Shown in pieces: positions 23,871 through 36,051 of a DNA stretch of 64,000 bases. The DNA is taken from assembly GCA_947561585.1 (NCBI GenBank), contig CANNZV010001159.1:1-64000 (forward strand), read 5' to 3'. The DNA comes from Caprella mutica. Its lineage: Eukaryota > Arthropoda > Malacostraca > Amphipoda > Caprellidae. Under the pieces are notes generated by a model. The model had not been told where the DNA came from and ran no database searches. It saw nothing but the letters and a program-made list of their open reading frames with translations. Positions within the stretch are counted from its first letter, which is position 1. Each line of letters starts with the position of its first letter. Position numbers and translations under genes: made by a program.

Positions 23871-24005
23871 CCAATACAAGAATTGAGTAAACAGAATAAG
23901 ATTAGGCTATTCACGTTCAAGTACTAAGTAGAACAGTACTCTTAGTAAATAGATATAAGATATGACCGAAAGGCCAATATCACATTGGTGACCCAGTATG
24001 GTGTG
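23871..24005 (+). repeat. LTR end and leader fragment of an LTR retrotransposon
   Basis: The sequence ...ATATCACA is followed by TTGGTGACCCAGTATGGTG, which resembles an LTR end plus primer-binding site. A related piece on the minus strand at 60020-60170 shares GTAAACAGARTAAGATT upstream and TTGGTGRCC...GTATGGTGYGT across the junction. The fragment begins exactly where duplicated unit B stops. No other part of the element is seen beside it. Confidence 0.4.
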
Positions 24006-25720
24006 TAGAAAATATTTATTCAAATCTATATAATCTTTATTTTCTAATCCATTTATTTATAACAGAGAGCAGGTTTCATTAATTAGAACAAAATTAGCAG
24101 AAATAATTTATTAGCTATAAATCTGTCACGGATTATGATTATGCTACCTCCTTGAAATTTGCTCTCCGGCATCACTGTCATGCTCTGTATAAAGTTTTTC
24201 CAGAAAAGGGCAGTCCAGTCCAGTCTAATCCATGATTTAAAAACAAACCTAACACGAGGTTGCTTTGTTGCCGCCATGCGATGTCAAAAATTGTGAATAC
24301 TAAGTGGTACTAATTTTCGAGCTAGAAAGGGATAATTAGCCATTGGATAAATTGATCCAGCGAACAACCACCCGGAATTACCATAATTCACTCTATAAAA
24401 TGCCCAATCATTGAAAAATGGAATCCTGAAATCCACTAACGGAATTGACCTACTTCACCCTATGAAATGTGTTCTCTTTTGAATTGGGATAGTAAAGGGA
24501 AGATGATAGGCTAGATTGGTGAGACCGGAGCATGAAGTACACCCCATGGAAGGACATTGACCGACGTCAGGAAGAACTTGGAGCGATGCTGGAGTTATGG
24601 AAAGCTAATTTGCTGATGGCATGCTTGTTCAGATTGTTGAATGTCTGCACCTCCAATTCCTTAGTCCCTTGTAAACCTATATTTTCAATTTGTTGTGGCT
24701 GTTCCAAATTACAAATGAGCGTCACTAACTCCATTAAATTTTCTATTAGTTATTTGCGGTTAAAATTCTTAGTTGCACCTTATTTAACTGTTAAATTCTT
24801 GATACATAGTTTATTTAAATTTATTATAATGTAGTTTATTTAAAATTCTTTAAATATAGTTTATTTATGAAAGTTAAAATTCCTAATTGAAATTCATTTT
24901 ACTAGATCCGAAAATTAATATAACTTAAAAGATAGATTAAAATTGTTATGTAAAAATTATAGTATTGTTAATTTAAAGTTGTTTAATATATAGAAAAAAT
25001 AAAACGTGTATTAATATCCCCCATATTGGTCACTTCATTCTTATAAATTCTTTTAAATTCTTAATAAAAAGGAAGATTTCATGTAGTTAGTTTAGTTTTC
25101 TATGAAGTTTTCTATATGGTGTGGAAGAAAATTTACTAGTGAAAACGTGATAATTTTTTTAGAGACGTATTGAGTAATAAAGATTGAAACGAAGAGCATA
25201 TCTGATAACAGGAACGAAAGTTCGGACAAACAGACATTGTGATTCAGTCATTATTTTAAAGCAATACTTAAACTAAAAACAAACATTATATTATAGCAAA
25301 AAGTGAATACATAAAAGTGAAGTGATTAAAACAATTAAACTGAGTGGTGTAAATCAGTTCAATTAGAGAAACAGTTTGATAAACAGGGAAACCAGAAAAA
25401 ATCTACTAAGGTACAGTAACGAAAAATCAGTTGCACAAAACTGACATTGTTGAATCTCTAGATCAAAAACCTAAATCGTCCTTTAGTGTAAAAGGACGAA
25501 CAAGGAAAAAGGTGGAAAAGTCATCAGTGATAATTAATATCATAAATCTCAACATTAGGGATATAAAATTAGAACCGAAGAAGTGAAAAAATTCAAGAAA
25601 TAAAGACACTAGTGTTTAAAAAAAATTTTATAGGGAAATTTAGCATCAGTTTAAATTTAAGAAATGGGTAGATTTAAGGTTTGATTTTTGTATTTCTTAT
25701 ATATTCTTTCATGTTATAAA
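24006..25720. other. Intergenic, nothing recognised
   Basis: AT-rich sequence with no supported gene. The frames at 24083-24277 (minus) and 24532-24834 (plus) show no family resemblance or compositional support. The target duplication ATAAA of the BEL element is at 25716-25720. Confidence 0.5.
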
Positions 25721-27334
25721 TGTTAGCTACAAGCTTGGGGCGAAGTTTGACTTCTGGGAGCTAGGGGTTTTGGTGGCAAAGAAAAACACAACGATATCTT
25801 GAAACGCACTGTATTCCTGACTTTTACAAGTTGCAGATCATGTGGTGCTGCAAAATAAAATAAAAAAAGTTAAACTCTATAAACATCTTAAGTTGGAATG
25901 CTAAAACTTGACAATGATTAAAATAAATCTATACAGCGCACAATTCTCCTTAGTGAATCAGTAGGTATTTAAATTTATTTAGACTTAATGATTATATAGA
26001 AAATAGGAAAATTTATTTACACTTGATGATTATATAGGAATGACATTTATTGAAGTAAATAGTACCCCACAGTTGTGACTGCAAATTCAGCACAGGTAAC
26101 AATTTACACCCTCCACAATATTAAATCAGAAGAGCAAGCTTAGACTAACGAATATGATGTAATCACCCTACCCTCCTATACTTGTCTACTTACCAAGTAT
26201 TAACGCTTTCCCCCACTAATGCTCCACACAGCCCCGAGATCTTGTACTAATATAAACCAATAATCATCTATAAACGAACAATCAGTGAGTACTCTAATGT
26301 ATCTGGAATATATAAAAGATAAGTTCGCTCAAAGACCAAAGACAGACACAAACCAAAGACAGACACAAACCAAAGACAGACACAAACCAAAGACAGACAC
26401 AAACCAAAGACAGACACAGACCAAAGACAGACACAGACCAAAAACAGACACAGGTTCATTCGGACACAAACAGGTTCATTCGGACACAAACAGACTCACG
26501 CGGAAACAGACAGACTCACGCGGAAACAGACAGACTCACGCGGAAACAGACAGACTCACGCGGAAACAGACAGACTCACGCGGAAACAGACAGACTCACG
26601 CGGAAACAGACAGACTCACGCGGAAACAGACAGACTCACGCGGAAACAGACAGACTCACGCGGAAACAGACAGACTCACGCGGAAACAGACAGACTCACG
26701 CGGAAACAGACAGACTCACGCGGAAACAGACAGACTCACGCGGAAACAGACAGACTCACGCGGAAACAGACAGACTCACGCGGAAACAGACAGACTCACG
26801 CGGAAACAGACAGACTCACGCGGAAACAGACAGACTCACGCGGAAACAGACAGACTCACGCGGAAACAGACAGACTCACGCGGAAACAGACAGACTCACG
26901 CGGAAACAGACAGACTCACGCGGAAACAGACAGACTCACGCGGAAACAGACAGACTCACGCGGAAACAAACAGACTCACGCGGAAACAAACAGACTCACG
27001 CGGAAATAGACAGACTCACGCGGAAATAGACAGACTCACGCGGAAATAGACAGACTCACGCGGAAATAGACAGACTCACGTTAAAACAATTACAGCCACT
27101 TGCAAACTTTCAAAGCTGGCACTCCTCACTTCCCAGTAATGACACCTCCAACCCTAACGCACGATGTACATATAACAACTGAAATGCGCAACCGTCTGGC
27201 AAGCGATAAAGAGTAAAATCTTTTGTAACCGAAAAATACTGACCAAGGTGAGCGGAGAGCGCCCTCTACATGCCAGCACCACCAAAATTCAGTCAACGAG
27301 ATGCATATATTGAATGCTTGACATGCATTCAACA
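25721..27334 (-). repeat. 3' LTR of the BEL/Pao element
   Basis: 1614 bp, TGTTAGCTA...GCATTCAACA as read on the plus strand. It holds a 17-bp array and a 20-bp array. Outside the arrays it matches the other LTR nearly base for base. An AAATATTGTGGAG-type AT-rich segment lies near 26110. The long plus-strand frame across the arrays is a repeat by-product. Confidence 0.9.
26336..27080. repeat. Minisatellites in the left LTR (17 bp, then 20 bp)
   Basis: About eight copies of a 17-bp unit (GACAGACACAAACCAAA) run from 26336 to about 26450. About thirty copies of a 20-bp unit (CAGACTCACGCGGAAACAGA) run from about 26490 to 27080. Late copies change AAACAGA to AAATAGA. Unit boundaries are sharp and copies nearly identical, so expansion is recent. 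Confidence 0.9.
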
Positions 27335-27673
27335 GTCCCTCACCCTGAAACTCTTTTTCACAATTACACGCTCGTTCAATACGGGCGGTTGCCATAAAAT
27401 GGGCATCCCCAATACCCCAACTACTGACACACGATAGATTCTCGGTCCCTCCCCGATAACGTTCTTTACTAAATTTAATATATGACAGGGATAAAATAAT
27501 TCGAAATATCATGAAATACAGAAAAACTCTAAGACATGCCTTCAGACACCTCAAGACATTCAGAATTACGGACACCACACACTCTGCAACAAATACAAAT
27601 TTCTTCCAATAGACTACGAAAGGCTCCCCTTGTTACTCCACTCAAGGGAGTTCCTCGTTTTCAACCAACATTA

Positions 27674-28835
27674 TTAATTTGGCAATGGGCCTCTTATATC
27701 TTTTCCCTCGTGCAAGCACATCAACACTCCTAACCAATCCATCAGAGCTCTGTTCACACTCAACACCCTACCTATTGGCCAATGACACCTTGCTTCACTC
27801 TCGTCGATCACAAGCACGACGTCTCCCACTCTTACACACCTCTGAACTTTGTTCCATTTACAACGTCCTTGCAGTGAACTCCGATATTCTCCGCACCACC
27901 TTCGGCAGAATTCTGTTGCCGCGACTTGTACCTGGTCCCATCTCTTCACACTATCTATCAGTAGGCTGTCCTGAGACGCGGCCAAAGGCATGCTACCCCC
28001 AATGTTCAACAACATCTGGGGTGTTAATGGGTCGGAATCAGGATCACTTCCTACTATAGTAAGTGGTCGGCTATTCACTGCTGCCTCCGCCTCACATAAT
28101 ATTGTAAGCAGCGAGTCGTCCGAGTAGGTTCTTTCCCCCATAACAGCTTCCAAAACTCTACGCACTGTTCGGATCACTCTCTCCCATATACCACCGGTAA
28201 GCATAAGGTGGGTTGAATTCCCAGGATGTTCCACCGTCCCCCATCCTCATCAAAACCTCCTCGCATGCTAATGATTCCAAGAGTTCTTTTCGAAATCCAA
28301 CAAAATTGGAGCCATTATCCGACCGTATAAGCCTTACTCTCCCCCTACGTGCCATGAAGCGTCGCATTGCTCGTAACATAGCATCAGAAGATAGATCTTC
28401 TGCCACCTCTAAGTGAACAGCTCTGATGGTCATACACGTGAAAAGCACACCATACCGTTTCACCTGAGTACGCCCTCTTCCCCGTGTCCCATATAAAGGC
28501 CCAAAGCAGTCTACACCGGTATAAGTGAAGGCAGGTTCACCGGCACCAACACGCTCTACCGGCAAATCAGCCATTCGTTGTTCAATGACCCGTCCCTGCA
28601 CGCGTTTGCACACTACACATCTTATCAATTCCCTCCTAACTACAGTATAACCTCTGACTATCCAATACTTTTCACGGGATTGTCCCAAGACAGTTGCCAC
28701 CCCCATGTGTCCAACCCTCTCATGATAGTGGCGCACTACTAGGTTGGTCACATGATGGCCGGGAGGCAATATCATCGGGAATTTACTTCGCGAAGGGATA
28801 TCGGCCATTTGCAACCTGCCTCCTACCCGTATCAC
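27674..28835 (-). pseudogene. BEL/Pao pol: integrase and C-terminal DUF5641 region
   Basis: This part would insert the cDNA into the host genome. The upstream piece (28835-28158) has a His-His-Cys-Cys zinc-binding region (H...H, then CVVC), the first catalytic Asp in TGVDCFGPL and the second in IRSDNGSNF. The catalytic Glu region and the DUF5641-like tail (ending at 27674) lie in a different frame. A frameshift within 28158-28235 separates them. A second frame change at about 28832 cuts it from the upstream pol piece. The product cannot be made as one protein. Confidence 0.85.
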
Positions 28836-29224
28836 TTTCCATCCATGAACACACCCAACCGACGAAGTGGACTTTCCTTTCTCACTCCCTCTCCCCTTCG
28901 CAAACGTTCATACTCACTAACATAGCAAGAGTGCTGCGCGTATGCTACTATACTACTCTCCGCATGCAAACGCTCTTCTACTGATAAAGCACCTCTCTGC
29001 ACATTCTCTTTTCCTTCTTTAAGGTAAGTTTTTAATCTATCAAACCAGGCTACTACACTGATCAATTTATACCAACAAGAGAACCGCTCCATCAGCGACT
29101 TCATCACAGGGTTTAAAGTTTTCACAGACATCACCACGGCCTCCTGTTTCACCTCTAACTTCACATCCGCATCCACTAGGATGTCTCCTTTTTCACTTGG
29201 CCAATCTTCTTCATTCCTCATCAA
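28832..29224 (-). pseudogene. BEL/Pao pol: connector between RNase H and integrase
   Basis: The 130-residue open piece corresponds to the variable helical connector before the integrase zinc-binding region. It is separated from the RNase H part by a broken stretch (29225-29320) with stops, and from the integrase by a one-base frame change near 28832. Confidence 0.65.
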
Positions 29225-29320
29225 AAACTCGGGTCTCTGACACCACTTCGCGCCACACCGTCCCCTGGATCCCTCATCTGCTGGATTGGATTCAGAATCG
29301 ACATATCTCCATTGACTAAC

Positions 29321-29977
29321 TTAAGAATTTCTTTTGATATCAGCTATTCTGTTTGCCACGATGGAGTGAAAACGAAGATTTTCGTTGCGGATGTACCTAA
29401 GTACCGTTATACTATCGGTCCATAAAATTATCGTATCAAAATCCACGTCCAATGTATTTTGCAATCGAGTACACATGGAAGCAGCTAACCTTGCCGCTAC
29501 AAGTTCTAGTCTAGGGACAGTTACTTCCTTCATAGGGTTAACCCTAACTCGTCCCCATACGAAAACACAGTCTTTCACTCCATTATCATACTCTATCCTC
29601 GTGTAACACACAGCCGAGTGCCCCTTCTGGCTAGCATCACCAAAAACATGCAATTGAATGTTAGATACATTAGATGAATATCCTAATATGTTTCTAGGCA
29701 CAACAATAATTCCGAGGTTCTGCAAGCTTTCCTTCCATTTGTCGATGCTCTTGCGCTCTTCATCACCAAGAAGCGTGTCCCAATCAAATTCCTTACGACG
29801 TACCAGATTTTGGAACACTAATCTACCTTTCAACACGGTAGGAGCAGAAATTCCTATTGGGTCGTAAATTTTTGCAATGGTTGACAGCAAGTTCCTCTTA
29901 GTTCGCGGTTCAATTTCCTCAATACACAAGCCAGACTCAGAACATCTTCCTCCTTTCGCCATGATACACCCAAGCAT
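29321..29977 (-). pseudogene. BEL/Pao pol: A17-type and RNase H region
   Basis: The piece begins with the region typical of Pao elements after the polymerase (LLSTIAKIYDPIGISAP, matching Peptidase_A17/PF05380). It continues into an RNase H-like fold with acidic residues in HVFGDASQKG, TVPRLELVAARLA and ILWTDSITVLRYI. It would degrade the RNA strand of the hybrid. Frame breaks lie on both sides (about 29980-29990 and about 29320). Confidence 0.85.
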
Positions 29978-29990
29978 TTCTGTATTTGAT

Positions 29991-31991
29991 CTATATCAGT
30001 CTCTCCCCCCAGCGCATTTGGAATTCCTCAAAGTTCCCGGCAAACTTTGTTAGATTGAATCCACCATCCGCACACACTGATCTTAGCGCTTCTGCATTCT
30101 GACAGAGCTTCTCTGTGTCATTACTGCTCTTAAGACAATCGTCCACATAAAAATTCTTCTCCATGATATTGCCAATCGCTCCATCCCGATCAAATGCACA
30201 AACATCTGCCACCCTCTTAAGTGCGTAATTAGCTATGCTCGGTGATGAGCAAGCACCAAACAAGTGTACAGCCATCCTGTACTCCGTGAGACGTTCCGAG
30301 ATCACTTCTCTGTCCCACCAAAAGAACCTGAGGTAGTCCCTCTGTTCAACAGGCACTGATATTTGGTGGAACATTGCTTCTATGTCCGCCATGAATGCCA
30401 CTTCACCCTGCCGGAATCTTAGTAGCACATCCATCATTAGGGTTGCAAGATCGGGTCCGGTTAGCAGCATAGCGTTTAAGGATTTGCCGTGAGCTTTTGC
30501 TGCACAATCAAAAACTACTCTGATTTTCCCAGGTTTCGCAGAATGAGTCACTCCGAAGTGCGGGAGGTACCATCTGCCTGATCCTGCATGAACCTTCTCC
30601 GCATAGTTGTTCTCCAACATAATATTTATGCAATCTTTATACGCTTTTCTTTCTTCTGGATTACCCATTAATTTTCTCCGAAGACCAAGGGCGCGACTTA
30701 GAGCGACTCCCCGGCCGTTTGATCCCCCTGTCCGCTCTCCGCGGAGAGGTAAAGGAATTTCGTAACGGCCTTTAACCCTTTTACAACAACCCTCCACGAT
30801 TTGTATCCACTTTTCGTCCTCAACGGAGAGTCCATTCTTATCATCGTCCAAACCTTCGAAGCCTTTCGAGAAGGCGTTCTCTATCAGTTTCCATACCTCG
30901 CCTTCATGACAACGCACCCTATGAATGGGAACAGACTTCACACCTTGTTTCCCAAAAAGGCCATGTACCGTCCACCCCAACCTAGTCCTTATAGCGTAAG
31001 GACTACCTTCGGTCGGAGAGGCTCTGATCTCTAAAGGCTCTAACGCTTTCAGAGTATTTGTCCCAAGCATCCGTTCCACTTCTGTAATATTCCCTATCTG
31101 CAGGTCTGAAAGATGATCCCATCTCCCGATCACCTCTGCATCCATGGCATCTTCCTTCCCTACTGGTATCCTATCCAACAAGTAAATTGGTGGGAGCGTC
31201 ACCCAAGTGTTCTCGTGCTCACCCCTCAAGAGCAGTCCAGTGATAAGTCTTAACTTTCTGTTTCTCTGCGAGTGCACCGTTTCCGTGCATAATTGGACCT
31301 CTGGTAGTCGATGCACGGTCAGCTTTAATTTTTCGATCAATCCACGGGAACAGAAAGAAACTGCACAACCACTATCAAGAAAGGCCGAAGTACGTCCCTC
31401 TACGGAGTCGCGTCCCTTCACGATGACAGGCAAAACAGAGACGCTTCCCATGACTAACTCACCCTTCGCTGATACTCCCCCAACAGTAGCTCCAGAGTTT
31501 GCTCCACTATATTGATTCTTTTGGGGGCGTTGAGAGTTACGTTGAGCTTCTCCACTTGCAGCAAAGTAGTACGGTTTTCCTTGTGAATTTAACTCCCCAT
31601 TAGCAAGACCACGAGCCCCTAATTGCTTATCATGAAAGTCCTGTTCTCTCCCAGATATCGATGCCCCTAGTCTTTGATTCCCATGCAGTAAAACATGATG
31701 CCACCTTCCACACTTTGTGCAAACCCGCGGATCCGTACAGTTTCTAGCCATGTGACCTTCATTTAAACGCAGAAAGCAGAGTTTTTCGTTTTTAGCACAG
31801 CTCATACGCTGTTCAACACCCAATCTCTGAAATTCACGGCAAGAGTCAATGGTATGCGACCCCTCACACAGCGCACACTGAAGAAGCGGTTCTAATCTTT
31901 CTGATGTAACAGATTTCCCAGTTCCACGCGTGGACGAGACCATCGGACTGTCTTCTTTAATGATGGGATCCTCACATATAACTGCGTTCAC
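29991..31991 (-). pseudogene. BEL/Pao pol: zinc knuckles, protease, reverse transcriptase
   Basis: 666 residues in one frame. Near the N-terminus are knuckle-like motifs (CALCEGSHTIDSC, then CFLRLNEGHMARNC, whose second Cys is replaced, then CTKC...H). An aspartic protease motif AFLDSGCAVSF follows. The reverse transcriptase has ADIEAMFHQI with the first catalytic Asp and FYVDDCLKS with the YVDD motif. It would process the polyprotein and copy the RNA. The frame differs from gag (break near 31991-32000) and ends before RNase H at about 29991. Confidence 0.9.
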
Positions 31992-31999
31992 GGTCGCTC

Positions 32000-33326
32000 T
32001 TATCTTTGGGCGAGCTCCATAAAGGTACCAGTATTTTTGCTGAGCATTTCATTCTCCATTGCAACCTTGCCAAAGACCGGATCTGAAGCCACACGAACAT
32101 CTTCATCCACAAAATCCATCAGGTCTTCGTATGTAACAGATTCTTCGTTTTCTTTCCTCTTCCTATGCACAATTGCCCTCCACCTCTCCTGCATAGTATA
32201 AGGAAGTTTTGACACAAGAGAACGTATGGTCTTTGGATGCTCAAGCTCAGTTTTGCCGTAAGGAATTTGAGCGACAACGTTCTTTATTAGCCTCAGGGTA
32301 ATGGCATAGGACTTTAGTCCTTCCACGTCGTCACGCATCAAGTTACCTCTAGCAAATAGTCTTTCCATGTAAGCCGCAGCCACAAGTTCAGGGGCTCCAT
32401 ATTTCTGATCAAAACATTTCAGTTTCTTTGAATCCTTTCTCAGGATTCATGTATAGTGCAGCATGAACTAGTTCTCTTGACTCTCCCTTCGTATACTGGT
32501 ATAGATAATCCAGTTTCACACTGGCATCTAACGTTTTAGACCTAAGAATGGATCCCATGGATTGTTTGAACGTGATGTACTTCTCTGGTTCACCTCCAAA
32601 CATCTGAATTTCACGTTTAGGCATGCACATCCTTAGGTTGCTTGCAGTTAATTCATGAATCAGCTGAGAGTCGTTGGGAAGAGTAGCATTCCTATCCTGG
32701 CTACAGCACTCGCTATTAATTTCTCTATTGTGAGCAACAGGTTCAGGTGCCAATCTCCCAACGGAATTGAGTACTCCAGTTTTAATACGTGGTACATCAA
32801 TTGGATTCTTTATTTCAGAAGTCCCGACTTCGATAACTCCTTGAAGCCGTAAACCTCCATTTTGTGAGGCTCCTGAATCCATCATCGCATATTTATTCCA
32901 CATGTTTTCGTCTGCTAACCGAGCCCTCTGCTCACCTTCCTTCTTTAGCCTCTCTATATGTGCCTCCATTTCCATTTGCTCCATTCTCCGCCGCATCTCG
33001 TCATCAATCCGCGATTTTTCATTTTTTAAGAGTTTTCGTTCATTCTCTCTCCTTATCGGGTCAATGTGTTCAAAGTTAGCAATGCGCACTTCTTCCTTAG
33101 CTCGCTCCACGGCGATTTCTCGAGCATGTTCCACGGCGGAGGTACCACTCATAATAGAACACACTCCAGTTGCACGCGATACATTGGAGCGAGATCTCCC
33201 ACGAATTCTCCTCTTACTAGTTAAACCACCCACATCAGCTCTCAAACATTCAACATGATATATGCTGTCCTCTGGTCCGACGGAATCCACTAGGCTTCCG
33301 CAATCCATGCGTCTCGCTTCCCCCAT
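32000..33326 (-). pseudogene. BEL/Pao gag
   Basis: The capsid gene of the element. The ATG at 33326 opens a frame with a charged coiled-coil-like region (about residues 65-140, rich in E, R and K). This is followed by a DUF1759-type capsid region with IQMFGGEPEKYITFKQSM. One extra T near 32405 shifts the frame, and the remainder continues at 32383-32000. Just upstream, in the same frame and separated by a single TGA, is the open 18-bp repeat array. Confidence 0.85.
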
Positions 33327-33362
33327 GAATATTCAGCTACGACCCTGATCATTCCAGTGAGA

Positions 33363-34470
33363 ACCACTCGCACCTACACCACCACTCGCACCTACACCAC
33401 CACTCGCACCTACACCACCACTCGCACCTACACCACCACTCGCACCTACACCACCACTCGCACCTACACCACCACTCGCACCTACACCACCACTCGCACC
33501 TACACCACCACTCGCACCTACACCACCACTCGCACCTACACCACCACTCGCACCTACACCACCACTCGCACCTACACCACCACTCGCACCTACACCACCA
33601 CTCGCACCTACACCACCACTCGCACCTACACCACCACTCGCACCTACACCACCACTCGCACCTACACCACCACTCGCACCTACACCACCACTCGCACCTA
33701 CACCACCACTCGCACCTACACCACCACTCGCACCTACACCACCACTCGCACCTACACCACCACTCACACCTACACCACCACTCGCACCTACACCACCACT
33801 CGCACCTACACCACCACTCGCACCTACACCACCACTCGCACCTACACCACCACTCGCACCTACACCACCACTCGCACCTACACCACCACTCGCACCTACA
33901 CCACCACTCGCACCTACACCACCACTCGCACCTACACCACCACTCGCACCTACACCACCACTCGCACCTACACCACCACTCGCACCTACACCACCACTCG
34001 CACCTACACCACCACTCGCACCTACACCACCACTCGCACCTACACCACCACTCGCACCTACACCACCACTCGCACCTACACCACCACTCGCACCTACACC
34101 ACCACTCGCACCTACACCACCACTCGCACCTACACCACCACTCGCACCTACACCACCACTCGCACCTACACCACTACTCGCACCTACACCACCACTCGCA
34201 CCTACACCACCACTCGCACCTACACCACCACTCGCACCTACACCACCACTCGCACCTACACCACCACTCGCACCTACACCACCACTCGCACCTACACCAC
34301 CACTCGCACCTACACCACCACTCGCACCTACACCACCACTCGCACCTACACCACCACTCGCACCTACACCACCACTCGCACCTACACCACCACTCGCACC
34401 TACACCACCACTCGCACCTACACCACCACTCGCACCTACACCACCACTCGCACCTACACCACCACTCGCA
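33363..34470 (-). repeat. 18-bp minisatellite upstream of gag, open in frame with it
   Basis: About 61 near-perfect copies of CCACCACTCGCACCTACA (plus strand). Only a few copies carry a substitution (around 33766 and 34173). On the minus strand, from an ATG at 34475, they read as a hexapeptide repeat SGGVGA for about 370 residues and end at TGA 33333-33335. The gag ATG at 33326 is in the same frame. Both strands are open because the unit is a multiple of three without stops, so coding is not proven. Confidence 0.85.
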
Positions 34471-34903
34471 GTCATCTCCTGCTCCTACCAAGTAGTATCT
34501 CTATTCGAGAGAGATTTGTGCAATCGGCACAGTAAATCATTCTTACCGCCAGAGGTTGCCTCACCTAAATAATCTAGCACCCTCTTCAATCCAAGAATAG
34601 TCAACTTTTCCATATTGATCCCGTAAACTAAATAACAATAAAGTCTCCCAAAATTCAAAGGCAACCTATGCCTATCAACTTAAACGAAATGAGATCACTA
34701 AGTCCTACACACAAATATGAATTCTCAATTAAGATAAACCATGGAGGGGTGCAATTGAATGAGCTTAAACTGTGCCCTAACTTAATCAGCCACAAAAAGG
34801 GGTACTCATCTATTTTGTAGTGCAGAAGCAGCAGAATCCAGCCTCCCAGGATGATGAATAAGACAGTTCACCCCAGAACACTCCTGACGCAACAGTAAAG
34901 AGA

Positions 34904-35379
34904 GGGCGACTCAAATCGTAGATAGGATCCAATCGTAGGCAGGGGGCGATTAAAATCGTAGGCAGGGGGGCGATTAAAATCATAGGCAGGGGGGCGATTA
35001 AAATCATAGGCAGGGGGGCGATTAAAATCGTAGGCAGGGGGGCGATTAAAATCGTAGGCAGGGGGGCGATTAAAATCGTAGGCAGGGGGGCGATTAAAAT
35101 CGTAGGCAGGGGGGCGATTAAAATCGTAGGCAGGGGGGCGATTAAAATCGTAGGCAGGGGGGCGATTAAAATCGTAGGCAGGGGGGCGATTAAAATCGTA
35201 GGCAGGGGGGCGATTAAAATCGTAGGCAGGGGGCGATTAAAATCGTAGGCAGGGGGGCGATTAAAATCGTAGGCAGGGGGGCGATTAAAATCGTAGGCAG
35301 GGGGGCGATTAAAATCGTAGGCAGGGGGGCGATTAAAATCGTAGGCAGGGGGGCGATTAAAATCGTAGGCAGGGGGGCG
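34904..35379. repeat. 24-bp minisatellite in the BEL leader
   Basis: About eighteen copies of GGGGGGCGATTAAAATCGTAGGCA, with older variant copies at the left edge (CGACTCAAATCGTAG). One copy has one G less near 35230. It joins the 22-bp array directly. Confidence 0.9.
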
Positions 35380-36000
35380 TTTTTTATCTCAGGCAGTGGC
35401 GTTTTTTATCTCAGGCAGTGGCGTTTTTTATCTCAGGCAGTGGCGTTTTTTATCTCAGGCAGTGGCGTTTTTTATCTCAGGCAGTGGCGTTTTTTATCTC
35501 AGGCAGTGGCGTTTTTTATCTCAGGCAGTGGCGTTTTTTATCTCAGGCAGTGGCGTTTTTTATCTCAGGCAGTGGCGTTTTTTATCTCAGGCAGTGGCGT
35601 TTTTTATCTCAGGCAGTGGCGTTTTTTATCTCAGGCAGTGGCGTTTTTTATCTCAGGCAGTGGCGTTTTTTATCTCAGGCAGTGGCGTTTTTTATCTCAG
35701 GCAGTGGCGTTTTTTATCTCAGGCAGTGGCGTTTTTTATCTCAGGCAGTGGCGTTTTTTATCTCAGGCAGTGGCGTTTTTTATCTCAGGCAGTGGCGTTT
35801 TTTATCTCAGGCAGTGGCGTTTTTTATCTCAGGCAGTGGCGTTTTTTATCTCAGGCAGTGGCGTTTTTTATCTCAGGCAGTGGCGTTTTTTATCTCAGGC
35901 AGTGGCAACTTAAATCGTAGGCAGGGGCGATTCAAATCGTAGGTAGGGGCAATTCAAATCGAAGGAAGGGGCGATTCAGATCGTAGGCAGAGGCGATTCA
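35379..36000. repeat. 22-bp minisatellite in the BEL leader
   Basis: About twenty-four nearly identical copies of GGCGTTTTTTATCTCAGGCAGT run to about 35905. Four or five diverged copies of the 24-bp type (GGGGCGATTCAAATCGTAGG) follow to 36000. The two arrays therefore grew from one ancestral 22-24 bp repeat in which two variants expanded separately. Confidence 0.9.
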
Positions 36001-36051
36001 ATTATAAACAACTGTCAACCCCACTGAAGTTAGGTAGAACGATACTTGCAC

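Noticed and set aside
26285..27049. 254-residue plus-strand frame with RLTRKQTDSRGNRQTHAE repeats
   Set aside because: It is the translation of a 20-bp minisatellite in a BEL LTR, on the strand opposite to the element. Openness follows from the unit having no stops.
33357..34535. 392-residue plus-strand frame of TTRTYT repeats
   Set aside because: It is opposite-strand translation of the 18-bp array; no independent coding support.
35396..35942. Three overlapping frames of FLSQAVAFFISGSGVFYLRQWR repeats
   Set aside because: The 22-bp unit shifts frame each copy and happens to be open in all plus frames. Not a gene.
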